From: Erpobdella octoculata | Taxonomy: Eukaryota; Annelida; Clitellata; Hirudinida; Erpobdellidae | DNA length: 64,000 bases | Direction: 5' to 3' | Assembly (NCBI GenBank): GCA_963978895.1 | Contig: OZ022246.1 | Location: forward strand, 14,491,909 to 14,555,908 | Shown here: positions 21,360 through 32,400 of the stretch, piece by piece | How positions within the stretch are numbered: position 1 is the stretch's first letter | Layout: each line of letters begins with the position of its first letter | Translations under genes and position numbers: made by a program | The notes under the pieces: model-generated | Databases searched by the model: none | What the model saw: only the letters and a program-made list of their open reading frames with translations | Told to the model about the DNA's origin: nothing

Positions 21360-22839
21360 TTAATCCTCTTTTTGGCTGGTAGGTGTTTTTGTTGAGGACA
21401 ACGTTGTTTGATTTAATACTATCTGTGGAAGGATGTCCGTGATAGTTAGTTTCAAATTCATTTTTTTAAAAGATGTTGTCACCGACGAGAAGATGGCCTC
21501 TGTGATATCTGTTTCTTGTCCATTTTCCTTGGCAACTTTCAAATTTTCCAGGAGTTCTGAAACTATTGTTCCCAAGTTTTTTGTGGAGATTTGGTTGACC
21601 GACGTCTGTGGCAGTTTGGTTAGGTGGTTGAGGAGTGACTTTTCTTTTGTATTTCATGTATGTTTCTTTGAGAGGTTGTGTTGGAATTGATAGTAGTGGA
21701 GTGACGCATGAGGATTGTTTACCCGACTGCTTTGCTGATTTCACTGTTTGTTTTCTGCTATCTGCTTGTTTGTTGTCACTGTCCTCTATGTTTTTTCTTT
21801 TGTTGCTTATTCTGGGCAGAGTTGGGTTTTTGTTTTGTCTTATTTTTTCTGGGTGTTTTCTATCTCTTTCTTTTTTAAGTTCGGCAAAAAGAGCTCTTGT
21901 GTATGTGAAACCAGTGATGGCCATTGTTTGGCTAATATTTTTTGCCAGTAGAAATTTTGGGCATTGAGGTGATCCAGTTTTGTGGTTTGTCCGTCCGCAT
22001 GTTGCACACCTAATTTCAGGTTTTGGGTACTCGCAGTGCTGTGTTGTGTGAGGTCCAGAGCATGTTGAACACTTTGTTGGTTTTCGGCAGTTTTTGGCGT
22101 AGTGACCAAAGCTTTGACAATTAAAGCATCTTGTTGGTATCGGAATGTATGTTTTAATTACATGACTGACATTTCCTATTTGGGCTTTTTTTGGTATAGG
22201 ATCTCCTTTTCTGTAGGTGAGAATGACGGCGGTGGACTCTTGACGTACTCCTTCTATTATTTTTCTAATTCTGTATGCTGATACAGATTTTGTTTTTTCT
22301 TTAATTGCTTCTGTGGTATAGTCTAGCGAAACGCCTGTAATTATTTTTTGGACTGATTCTTGTGGGGGGTTTCCGCTAGTCCGGGGTGCTACTTTTTCCA
22401 CTTCATGGTGGCCGAGAGAGGTGACACGTTGAAGAAGGTTGAGTTCTCTGCCATTGACGAGACTTACGTTTATAGTTCGCCCTTTCATTTCCATTGCAGG
22501 AGCCCTTTCTAGAATCTCTCGGATTTTTCGTTCCACCATTACAGGGTTTATTCTTTTGTACTCTCCTGCAAGTGTGATGGAGTATCATTTTGGAAAGGTT
22601 TCTGGAGATTTTGTGGGTGAATAAACGTTGTTTTCGATGCCTAAGGAAATCGTCGATTTGGACGGGGGAAGGATGATGACTGGAGAGCAAGTGATGTTGT
22701 TGCTGAGAAGTGGTGAAGGTGGTAGAGTGCTGTTTGCAGTGACCCTTGGGCTCAGAGAGTTGTTCCATTTTTTTGCTGGCGGTGTGTTGGATGAAGGGCT
22801 GGATGGAAGGGTTCTTTTCCCATTTCTTGGAGTCTCCAT
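21360..22839 (-). pseudogene. LINE ORF1 (Gag-like, three CCHC knuckles)
   Basis: Starts METPRNGKRTLPSS at 22839 with a Ser/Pro-rich leader. An in-frame TGA at about 22585 interrupts it, and the same frame resumes YSITLAGEYKRINPVMVERK. A nucleic-acid-binding region (VSAYRIRKIIEGVRQES) is followed by knuckles CFNCQSFGHYAKNC, CSTCSGPHTTQHC and CATCGRTNHKTGSPQC. A one-base shift near 21570 moves the C-terminus (ELLENLKVAKENGQE) to another frame. Such proteins coat the element RNA. Confidence 0.8.
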
Positions 22840-23206
22840 TTCTGAATAAATAAAAATTAACGGAGAGAGTCCTGATATTGCAGTCTAGACTTAAAATCGT
22901 TCACAATTGAATAATCCGAAGTGCAGAATCTGTGTTCCCAGTGAGTCGGTGAGATAAATTTCAGTTCGTTTCAGCAGGTTTTCGAGATCTCCCCTCTTGT
23001 TTTCTCTGTTTCATCGTTAGCGCGTCCGAGTCCTGTCTCTGTATTTAACTTACGAACTGATATGACTTAAAGGTGCTTTTTAATCGTTCAAGCAACTGTA
23101 AAAATGTCGCTTGGTGGCGCTTGCATTAGATAGTGATTATTTGAATAAGAACTCATTAAAAATACTATATTTTATCAAAGATTTGACATTATAGAAATAT
23201 CAACGT

Positions 23207-23348
23207 TGTGCTGATGCAATCGAATTAAATCAAAACCACGTTTATTCACATCACTCGGAAAACAACAACAACAATCAGAACAACATACACGAGGTGGTAT
23301 ATCACACCATAGACAATACATAGATAACATATCACCATAGACACTACA
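23207..23348 (-). repeat. 3' LTR (142 bp)
   Basis: TG...CA bounded on the minus strand. Preceded by the polypurine tract and followed by TSD AACGT. The region 23349-23524 is the 3' untranslated part. Confidence 0.95.
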
Positions 23349-23524
23349 ATCCCTCCTTTCTCAAACTGTTTGTCAAACATACATCAATCAACAATGTTCA
23401 CAGCATCAAAACTGTTCTCAAAATAATAGCAAAACATTCAAGACATCAAATAAATCAATTAAATTTGTCCAAAACAATCGTATCAAACAGGGATTATTCT
23501 GCCCCATTTGACGACTTCAAATTT

Positions 23525-25858
23525 TCAATTCAACACGAAGTCATTGAATCTTGCAGGAGTACGAGTCGTTCGACCAGATCTCGTAGTAATCGGCTTCCTG
23601 GTAGTAGACAGAGCTGGTTGTTCTATTGTCGGTCTTGGTTGACAATCATCTTCTGTCTCGTTCGGTGGATCTTCTTCTAAAGTTTGAGGGTCTGTTGTCT
23701 GTTCATCTACTGTCACTGTCACTGGTTCCACAAACTTTTTTACATGAGCAGAATTACGAACCAATTGATTTCCGTTTTCTGATTCAACTGTAAGTTTGCT
23801 TCCGCTTTTGCTCAGAACTGTGAATGGAACTTCATGGTATCGAGGTGTTAATTTGTCTCTTTTCGGTTGTTGTAGAAGAACTTTGTCACCTTGTTGAATT
23901 TCACACCTTTGTGCATTTCTGCGATCATCGGCATAATCTTTTCCACGCTGTTTGTTTTCTGCATCTTTATCTCGAGCTGTTAGATCTGTGTCGACGTCGT
24001 CATTGAATTCTGGAAGTTTTGTTCTTATTTCCCGTCTGAACATTCTCTTGGCTGGAGATACGCCAGTAGTTTCATGTGGCGTGCTTCTATAAGCAATCAA
24101 TAGTTTGTAAAGTTCGGATTTCCAGTCTTTTCCCTCGGCTGTGGCAATTCTCATGGATTTCAACATCGTTCGATTTTGCCGTTCAATTTCCCCGTTTGCT
24201 TGTGGCCATAGGGGTATACTAGTTCGATGCTGTATTCCATGTTGTTCCAGGTAGTTTTCAAATTCTCCTGAAACTAATTGTCGACCATTGTCCGTTTTTA
24301 ATGAAATCGGATATCCGTGAGTTGCAAAAATCTTGTCACAGGCTTTGATTACATCTGCTGATGTTATACTTGTCAATATTTCAATGTCAAAATATCGACT
24401 GTAGTAATCAACAATAGCAAATATATATTCGCCACTTGGCATTGGTCCTAGTAGATCGGCTGCTGTATGCTGCCATGGTTGAGTTGGCATTTCGGTTCTT
24501 GTCATCGGTTCTGGTGGATAAGGTTTTGATACAAGTTGACAACCATAACAAGATTTGCAAACCTTTTCTGGATAGCGGTTCTGTATGTCAACAAGTGTGA
24601 GTTTATCTACTGTCATTGCACAGATATTTTCTCCAACTCTTAACACACCCAATTTTTCAGCAGTTTCCTTCCCCAAAATTGAACGACCATTTCCATCAAT
24701 AACAATGAACTCAACTTCAGTTTTTCTGTTGCCTATTTCTGCGATTGTAAGAAACTTTCCGATGCACACCAGTGGTTCCTTTGCTCCATATGGATATAAA
24801 CGTTTACTCGTTTGTTCAGTTTTGGCACGAATTTTGCATTGCTTCAGACGTTCCCATGTGTTCTTATCAACTATGTTCGCAGTCGAGCCAGAATCAATCA
24901 ATACCTTGATGAATACTCCACCAACTTTCAAATCAATGATACCACTGTCACCATCTTTACCGTTTCTGACAGAGAATGTGTAGTCATCTTCATAGCCGTC
25001 ATCAACGTTGTGGATTTTACCACGCCTTTTGTCAGGTTTAGTGACATGTCTTGTATCTTGCTTTTGGACAGATGACATTTTTGTTTTACAAACAACTGCC
25101 CAATGTCCGACCTTATTGCATTTTCTGCAAACAGAATTCTTTGCTGGACATTTTTCATCTTGTTGCAGATGTCCATAACGACCACATCGAAAACAACATT
25201 TGTCCGATGATGAGGTTTCATGTTGCCTTTTTCCTTCTTTGAAAGATTTTGTTGATACTTTATTTACCTCCGCCGCACTTGATTCGTATTTCTTTGACTG
25301 GAGTTCTACAGTTTCTAGTGCTCTTGCTGTGTCGAGGCAAATTTCCAACGTCAGCTCGTCTTTCTGCAACAATTTCTTTCTGAGGCTGTTTGAAGTGCAT
25401 GTGTCAATAATTTGATCTCGAATCATTTCATTTCTCCGAGCGTTGTCACCAAATTCACAATTGAGTGCTTGTTTTTTCAATCTTGAAACATACTGGTCCA
25501 TCGTTTCACCAGGTTCCTGTCGAAGAGATCTAAAGACGTGTCTCTCATACGTGACGTTCACTTTTGGTGCAAAATAGTTATCGAGGTTACGTAATGCTCT
25601 TTTAAACACATTAGCGGTATCGCCTTCAAAAGCAGCAACAAAAGGTACTTCATCGATGGTTTCGAAAATGTCTTGTACGTCCATTCCCGCGGAATGCAGC
25701 AATAACGCTTTTTTCTGGTCATTATTCTGTATACCTTTACCATCTACGTAAAATTCGAATGCTTTCCTCCAACGTTTCCAACGTGGAGCGATACTAGTTA
25801 AATCTCCGGAGCAATCAAAACCGGGTAGAGGCATTAAATCAACGTTTATCGACGCCAT
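23525..25858 (-). CDS. Gag-protease-integrase fusion polyprotein (RT and RNase H absent)
   Basis: 777 codons with no interruption. Residues 1-200 are a Gag/retrotransposon-gag region (WKRWRKAFEFYV, RSLRQEPGETMDQYVSRLKK). Knuckles are C222/C225/H230/C237 and C244/C247/H252/C257. The protease has IDSGSTANIVD (D322) and its flap-side ILGKETAEKLGVL. Around residues 410-435 the text passes straight into integrase: CKSCYGCQL is the CC half of the zinc site with its HH half gone, then D468, D523 and E559 give the D,D(35)E triad. The tail is KPITTRSGRTTRTPARFNDF. A normal Pol would have about 500 more residues of RT and RNase H at the join. Being open with near-identical LTRs, it was probably mobilised recently by RT supplied in trans. 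Confidence 0.9.
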   Translation of the reverse strand: MASINVDLMPLPGFDCSGDLTSIAPRWKRWRKAFEFYVDGKGIQNNDQKKALLLHSAGMDVQDIFETIDEVPFVAAFEGDTANVFKRALRNLDNYFAPKVNVTYERHVFRSLRQEPGETMDQYVSRLKKQALNCEFGDNARRNEMIRDQIIDTCTSNSLRKKLLQKDELTLEICLDTARALETVELQSKKYESSAAEVNKVSTKSFKEGKRQHETSSSDKCCFRCGRYGHLQQDEKCPAKNSVCRKCNKVGHWAVVCKTKMSSVQKQDTRHVTKPDKRRGKIHNVDDGYEDDYTFSVRNGKDGDSGIIDLKVGGVFIKVLIDSGSTANIVDKNTWERLKQCKIRAKTEQTSKRLYPYGAKEPLVCIGKFLTIAEIGNRKTEVEFIVIDGNGRSILGKETAEKLGVLRVGENICAMTVDKLTLVDIQNRYPEKVCKSCYGCQLVSKPYPPEPMTRTEMPTQPWQHTAADLLGPMPSGEYIFAIVDYYSRYFDIEILTSITSADVIKACDKIFATHGYPISLKTDNGRQLVSGEFENYLEQHGIQHRTSIPLWPQANGEIERQNRTMLKSMRIATAEGKDWKSELYKLLIAYRSTPHETTGVSPAKRMFRREIRTKLPEFNDDVDTDLTARDKDAENKQRGKDYADDRRNAQRCEIQQGDKVLLQQPKRDKLTPRYHEVPFTVLSKSGSKLTVESENGNQLVRNSAHVKKFVEPVTVTVDEQTTDPQTLEEDPPNETEDDCQPRPTIEQPALSTTRKPITTRSGRTTRTPARFNDFVLN

Positions 25859-25966
25859 TACTTATTTAACTAAATATTCTTACACTATTTTTAATCGAAT
25901 TAAATCTGTTTACAATCGAATTAAATCTATTTACAATCGAATTAAATCTATTTACCTCGTCGCCAA

Positions 25967-26108
25967 TGTGCTGATGCAATTGAATTAAATCAAAACCACG
26001 TTTATTCACATCACTCGGAAAACAACAACAACAATCAGAACAACATACACGAGGTGGTATATCACACCATAGACAATACATAGATAACATATCACCATAG
26101 ACACTACA
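25967..26108 (-). repeat. 5' LTR (142 bp)
   Basis: Nearly identical to 23207-23348. Followed on the minus strand by a short (AATTAAATC)-rich leader with three repeats (25895-25955), then the ATG at 25858. Confidence 0.95.
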
Positions 26109-26237
26109 AACGTATTATAAAATATCTATTTACGTTAGAAAAGCTTAATTAAAGAATATGATAGTTGATAGTTGTATCTAGTAGTAATTTAATTTGTGAT
26201 AGTTTTCGACGGAGTTGTTGATTGTTAGCAGCGAAAA

Positions 26238-26522
26238 ATGAAAAGCATCTGTGTTTGTTGTAACAAAACTGTTGCCAAGAATGCTCGGGCATTGTCTTGC
26301 AACATGTGTAAACGGAGGATGCACCTGAAGTGTGACAAAACAGTTACTTTGTCACAATATCAAAAAACTGCAAAGGGTTAGTAAATAGTCGTTTTATTGC
26401 AACTGAAGACAATTGTTTATAAAAATGTTTTTTCTTAAACAGGAGAAATTGATATCGTTTTCATATGTAAAATGTGCGAGCAGCTGGTAGTGAAAAAAGA
26501 CAAGGCACAGTGTTTGGATTGA
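26238..26522 (+). CDS. Small two-exon PHD-like zinc-finger gene
   Basis: Exon 1 is 26238-26376 (MKSICVCCNKTVAKN ... SCNMCKRRMHLKC), donor GTTAGT at 26377. Exon 2 is 26443-26522 after acceptor AAACAG (GEIDIVFICKMCEQ). The 66-base intron joins the two in frame, giving 72 residues. Ligands C-X2-C, C-X2-C, H-X2-C and, in exon 2, C-X2-C make a full C4HC3 set like a PHD finger. Unspliced, the exon-1 frame stops at once after the donor. Fingers of this kind occur in invertebrate retroelement proteins, so it may be an element remnant, but no partner domain is seen around it. The longer minus-strand frame over it has no recognisable content. Confidence 0.55.
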
Positions 26523-26689
26523 ATACCGGCCATGTGCTCGCAGTTGCTGTTCCAGTTTGTTTACCAAATTCCTACTAAATGTGGATAACAAATTTCCAGA
26601 CCATGAAGCTGGCATCTGGCATTAATGTTTTTTTAATATGCTGGAAAGTGTGAATTTATATTATACTGAAATTTTATTGAATAGTAACA

Positions 26690-26763
26690 CAATCTCAATG
26701 TGTTACGCTCCAAAAACGAGAAAAATTGTTCAAAAACCGGGAAACGCCGGGTAACCTTGCTAG
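26690..26763 (+). mobile_element. Helitron-like 3' terminus
   Basis: CCGGGAAACGCCGGGTAACC makes a short stem, followed by TTGCTAG and T. A segment ending GGCATCTGGCATT occurs on each side (26560-26625, 26855-26920) in direct orientation. From 26764 to 27070 nothing else is seen. Confidence 0.55.
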
Positions 26764-28149
26764 TGCTAAATAAAGAAATATTTAAGAACTTAGAAAATAA
26801 GTGATTTTTTTAATAACCAGCTTTTTACCCAAGAAATATATATCTAGAAGTCCAAGTTTCAACTAATTGTGGATAGGAAGTTTATAGAGCATGACGTTGG
26901 CATCTGGCATTGAAGAAAAGCTCTCCACACCGAAGTTGTTGATTTACTAATTAAAAAGAATTAAATTTATTTCTGTCTACGTGTTTTTTGTTATAAATTG
27001 TTCTCAACGCGTATTAAAAAGTCCATGGTCTCGGTGTACTATGAGCTTATGAATATTGACTGCGCTGGTAGCGTGAATTAGGGATGTCACGGGTACCCGA
27101 ACCCAAGTTCGGTACTACCCGGTCTTTTTCTGATACCCGAACTCGAACCCGAAAGTGTGAAAATTTGATACCCGAACCCGAAAATATGAAAACTTGATAC
27201 CCGAACCCGAAAATGAGAAAACTTGATACCCGAACTCGAACCCGAAAATGTGAAAACTTGATACCCGAACTCGAACCCGAACCCGAAAATTCATAAGCCT
27301 AATACTCGGAGTTGTGAACAAATAAATTTTTTTAGTAAATAAATATTTATTCCAGTTTTAAAAATAGCAACACAAACAGAGTTTTCATAACTTTTCTAGT
27401 TTATTAAAAATGAAATAGTATTAGGAACCGATTTATTAGTGATTGTGTAACCTAGACCACTAATCCGTTTGATTATCAGGCGGACCGAGCCGCGAACGAA
27501 CTAAAATAATTAAGCCTCCTTCGGTCGAAGAAATCGCGGATAGCCATGACTCTAAACATTTTACTTCAGTTATATAACCTTATATTTATTTATTCATATC
27601 ATGGACGTCTATATAATAGTATCTGGACAGTCAGCCAATAATAGCCTTGTACCCAGTTGGTCCCATGACTGCGCAATGCTTCATATACGCATTATAAGTT
27701 TGATTTATAGCTAAATTAGGTGTAGTGAAAAACACAACGCTGTTTTGAGATAAAACAAATATATTTTACTTAACCAAAATCCATAAAAAGTAAAAATCAT
27801 ACAAATAAAGAAAAAGTAAACTTAAGAATTTAAAATTATAACAATTATAGTTATTAGTAGTAAAGTCAAAGTTATTAGAACATTTTCAATATTTTAACAT
27901 TGGGATAATTAAATCAGTAAAAATTGTATGTTTTCAGTTCTGAGTTAAGATTCAAAGGTGTGCAATCAATTATTTTGCAGAAAAGCACTCTGACTCGATG
28001 ACGATGACGACAGAAATAATTTTGCCAGATCTGGTGATGCCTTGATATCTTTAAAAACTTTCCAGCAATGTACACATAAAATGAAAGCGTACTCTGATGG
28101 TCGTGTCAAATCTTCCTGCTGCTGCTATAAAGGATCTGTTTTTCAGAAA

Positions 28150-29123
28150 TTAAATAGCAAGCACCAAATTATCGAGCCCATACATTTCATCAAGACATTT
28201 GATGATCTTTTTCAAAATGCTGGTCAATGGAATAGTTACACAACTCGATTCTCTTAAAGTGTTATAAGCTGCTGGACTTTCTGGATGAATCGTATATATG
28301 ACATGATTGTGAGCCCTGGTGAGTAATGACAATGAAACTTGCTTTTTGTAAGCAGTTTGGCTCGTTCTAAAACAAATTCAAGTTTGCGTTGTTTTTCACT
28401 TTCTGGACTGCATTCTGTTAAGATGTTTATTCTTTCTTTTAAAATGCTAACAGCCATTTTTGTGAATGACGGACAGGTTATAGTTTTTAAATTTTCTGAC
28501 CAAGTCTTCATTCGAGCTGCCAAATTAATAAGCTGAGACGTTGTCGTAACTAATCCGTTTGTTAAAAAATCTTTGAATGTGTCGGCTGGAACATTTACAT
28601 TAACCACACTGACAACCGTTGACAGATTTTCTGCCACCGAGATGCAAACAGCCACTTTAATTTTACCAGCTTCTACTTTAAAACAATACATTAACAAAAT
28701 GCCATCAATTGTGGTAATAGTGAAGTTTGTTGGCAAAGTCATTTCATTCTTTAACCGTTCTGCCAAAACGTTAAATGTTTGATTTGCTAAACAATCACTT
28801 TTGAAAAAATTCTTCTCCATCTCAACATTTCTTTTTATTTCGTACTCGTGGCGAATTGAAACTGTAGCACAAACAATAGATCTTGACGGTACTCTACAAG
28901 TTGAGCAGTATTTTGGAGCACCGGGAAAAATACTGGTACTGCCCCTTTTTTCAGTCGACGTTGAAAAAGCTGTCCGGACTCTAATTTTAGTTTTTTCCTT
29001 CTTTGATGCTGATTTGTATCGACACAGCTGGATTCAAAGTCTACTTCATTAAAAAAAATTGAGCAAATTTTTGAACTGGCAGTTGGTTTCCATTCTTTTC
29101 GAGGATTTGCTTTAATTATATTT
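28150..29123 (-). pseudogene. THAP-domain (P-element-like) transposase fragment
   Basis: After an acceptor TTCTACAG at 29124, the frame reads ANPRKEWKPTASSKICSIFF and LKKGAVPVFFP, the second half of a THAP zinc-finger domain. A shift near 28930 continues APKYCSTCRVPSRS ... KRNVEMEKNFFKSDCL. Another near 28345 leads to RAHNHVIYTIHPESPAAYNT and SCVTIPLTSILKK, the region that follows the THAP domain in P-type transposases. The exon with the first C-x-C of THAP is missing; it would lie across the MULE inverted repeat at 29191. Two shifts and no RNase H-like core, so inactive. Confidence 0.7.
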
Positions 29124-29417
29124 CTGTAGAAGTATATTGTCATTTATATGAACGCTATGCATTGTTGATTTATTTTCGCCCGCCGATAGTCCCGGATGCG
29201 AATATACAAACAGCCTCGGAAACTTCCACTTGCATATTAATTAGTGTGCTATATATAGACTGAGTGAAAGTTTCACCTAATTTAAGTCGTGAACGCTTCC
29301 ACATGCATACTAATTAGAGTGTGCTATATATTAGACTGAGCTTCCCGAAACCCGCCAAAAATTTTTGTTTGAGTGGTTTCGGTTTTGTTTTTCATTGCTT
29401 CGCCTTCGATTAAAAAA

Positions 29418-32400
29418 ATGAATAGTATTAATAAAAACGTGCGAAATCGTCTTCGATTGAAGCTGTTAAAGAAAAAGCCGTTGGTTTGTGTTTCGGTTAT
29501 TATAATTGTTATTATATCTGTTCCAATGCTGATAAGTTTCTTGCGTCAAATACTCTCAACAATTAATTTTATAATACACAATATTGCACAGCCATGTCAG
29601 CCAGAAGTTGATCCTAACTTTGAAGTGTCAGCTGCTACTCTTTCCCCAGAACCACTTTCAAAAGTAAGTATCAACAATAACAACAAGCCTATGACGCCTA
29701 TTGATATAATTTGTCATTAAGCTCAACTAAAAATGCTGATACCAGTGATAAACAATATTACAGGCACACCAGTCAGAAGCAGCTGGTGGTACAAGTGAGC
29801 AACTGCAAGCTCAGATCAAACAAGTGGACTTCCCAGAACCACTTTCAAAGGTAAGTAGTAACAAAATTAATAGAAATAATTGAAATAATTTGTCTTCAAG
29901 CTCAACTAAAAATGTTGAATACCAGTGATAAACAATATTACAGGCACACCAGTCAGAAGCAGCTGATGGTACAAGTGAGCAACTGCAAGCTCAGATCAAA
30001 CATGTGGACTTCCCAGAACCACTTTCAAAGGTAAGTAGCAACAATAGGGCCTAGAAAACTGGTATGGCTGGCAAAATTAACAGCCATGTTATAGTTAAAT
30101 GCACAACATAACTATCTCCTTACCATTTTCCCTCTTTGCCTTTCTTTCTTGACCTTAGGCCAGGGTAAATAGCAAGAGACAATAGATGTGCAAGTTTTTT
30201 ATCTTATAAAAAATGGTAAAGTGCTGTATATTTATTCTTGCTCATCGATATTGAAATTAATCATAACTTGAAACAATAGAACTTGAATGTTAAGTTTTTA
30301 TCTATTCAGGTCCTTCCAACCGAAGCTCAGTTCCAATATAAAGTCATTTCATTTAACAGCCATGAAGAGTTGTCATTTGAATCCACATTCCATGTCAACT
30401 TGAAAGATGAAAATGAATTTGATACCTGGTTGACTGCATTTCATAAAAAGAGCAGAGTGCAGTTTAATATTCGAAACAGCCAAAAGTGTTCTGGAAGAAA
30501 GCTTCTGTTGAACCGAACAATGCATTGTATACATAATGTTAGAAATGGTAAGTTAGGGGTTCGTAGACACACCGGGTGTAATACCAGCTTGAGAGTCAAG
30601 ATACGACCTCCTCAGAAACGACCACGAACAATTGTTTATGACTCACAATAACCCTGTGAAATAACTCTCCTGTGGGCCCACAATCATCCTCTTTTTGCTG
30701 CTGATGTCTTAAGGCATCAAAGGGTCCTACTGGAAGTGGATTCAAAACTCGAGAGTTTGTTTCATGATGGTCATAGCCCCAGCACTGCGTTAGAATATAT
30801 AAAAATGGAAATTGAAGACAATCTGGCTGATGAAGATCAACTCGAAGTAAAGCTGGCAGATCGATCCATCTGTCCAGACTACCGTCACTGTCATTATGTT
30901 TTCACAAAACTGTTTAAAAAAGAATATGGAGAACATGGAAATAATGACAGACTTAATGAATTTGTTGAAAAGATAAATGATGAGTTTGGTGAAGTATGCG
31001 TGGCATCAGAAGATTGTCAGAGTTCTAAAGTTCTTGCAATATGTACACCATTTATGAAAAGAGTTCATAAATATATTAAAGAATCTGGAGAACTCATGTT
31101 TGTTGATTCGTCTGGTGGCATGGACCGTGATGGCTTTCGAATCTTTCTTCTGATGACGCACAGCAAAGCTGGAGGTACCTTTAGATTCATCCTAGTTTTT
31201 TATAAAAAACACAAGTAGTATGTTATAGATGAATATTAAGCTACTGTTGCATGACAATGATTTGCTTGTTTTTGCTTTTAGCATTGCCTTTGGCTGTAGG
31301 GATTACACCTTCTGAGAGTAAAGAAATTTTGACTAGTTTGTTCACACTAATGAAGAAAGTCTTGCCAGAAGACAGTTTTTATAATGGTGGTAAAAGTGTT
31401 GGGCCAGAGTTTGTTATGACAGACGATAGCACCTCTGAACATGCAGCACTTATGAATGCTTGGCCACAGTAAGTGTTATATCACTTTGTTTAATTTGTTT
31501 AATAAATCATTTCTAACAGAAATTAATTATGGGGAGTAAGATTTGGTAGGTTTTTTCTGTTTTATTGTATTAATAAAGGTAAGAAAAACATATAGTAAAA
31601 TCATTTCAATTTCCAGGTGTGAGCAGTATCTTTGTCAGTTTCACATTTTGCAAGCAGTTTGGCGATGGCTGTTGCTTAGCTCTCACAAAATTGAACGTTC
31701 AGATCGACCAATTCTTTTTGCATGGACAAAAAAATTAATGTTTGCAGGAACAGAGGCTGAACTACTTATAAAGTAAAGAAAACAATTATACAGTTTAATT
31801 ATTAGTTTTAAACAGCCTTGACAGTACAAACAATATTACCATATAGATATTGTTGAAATGCAATATATACATACATACATACATACATACATACATACAT
31901 ACATACATACATACATACATACATACATACATACATACATACAAACGTTGAAAGCGACCAGGAGCGGGGAAAGAAGTGGGAGCGAGAGAGACAAGCATTA
32001 GAAAAACCTTTAAAAACCCCGGGCAACACTGGGTACCCCACTAGTATAATTATATTTATTTATCAGTCACTGCTCTGAAGTTTTTAAAATTTATCATAGT
32101 GCAAAACTTTACTATTATGGTTATTATAACAATTTAAATAAATTAATCACAATTTTTTGTCAATTGTTAGGTTTGAACAGCTGCGAGTTCATCAACTTGT
32201 GAACAAATATTCGAACTTCCTTGAGTATGTGATAAATCTATGGGAAAGGAGAATGAGATGGTGTTCGTCATTCAGAAGTGGAAAAAAACTGAGAGGAAAC
32301 AACACAAACAATTATGTTGAAGCGTCCATGCGCATTCTTAAGGACCAGGTTAATTTCTTGCATTTAATGTGCTCAAGTTTTTGACTGTAGATGTAACTAT

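Larger units (their letters stand above)
17838..23050 (-). mobile_element. I-like LINE (non-LTR retrotransposon with RNase H), decayed
   Basis: Minus-strand order: a presumed 5' UTR (about 23050-22840), ORF1 with three zinc knuckles, then ORF2 with an apurinic-type endonuclease, reverse transcriptase and a C-terminal ribonuclease H, ending in the gap. An RNase H at this place marks the I-type group of LINEs. Several single-base shifts and stops show it is inactive. The young LTR element lies just upstream, at 23207. Confidence 0.85.
23207..26108 (-). mobile_element. Young Ty3/Gypsy-like LTR retrotransposon lacking reverse transcriptase
   Basis: LTRs at 23207-23348 and 25967-26108 are both 142 bp, begin TGTAGTG and end CAGCACA on the coding strand, and differ at one base by eye (C at about 23221, T at 25981). 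AACGT flanks it on both sides (23202-23206, 26109-26113). On the minus strand a primer-binding-like TGGCGACGAGG follows the 5' LTR and a purine tract (GAGAAAGGAGGGA) precedes the 3' LTR. The only gene is the 777-codon ORF at 23525-25858. Total length is 2.9 kb, far shorter than a full element of 4-6 kb. Confidence 0.95.

Noticed and set aside
21635..21967. Plus-strand hydrophobic ORF
   Set aside because: It is the antisense of the LINE ORF1 zinc-knuckle region.
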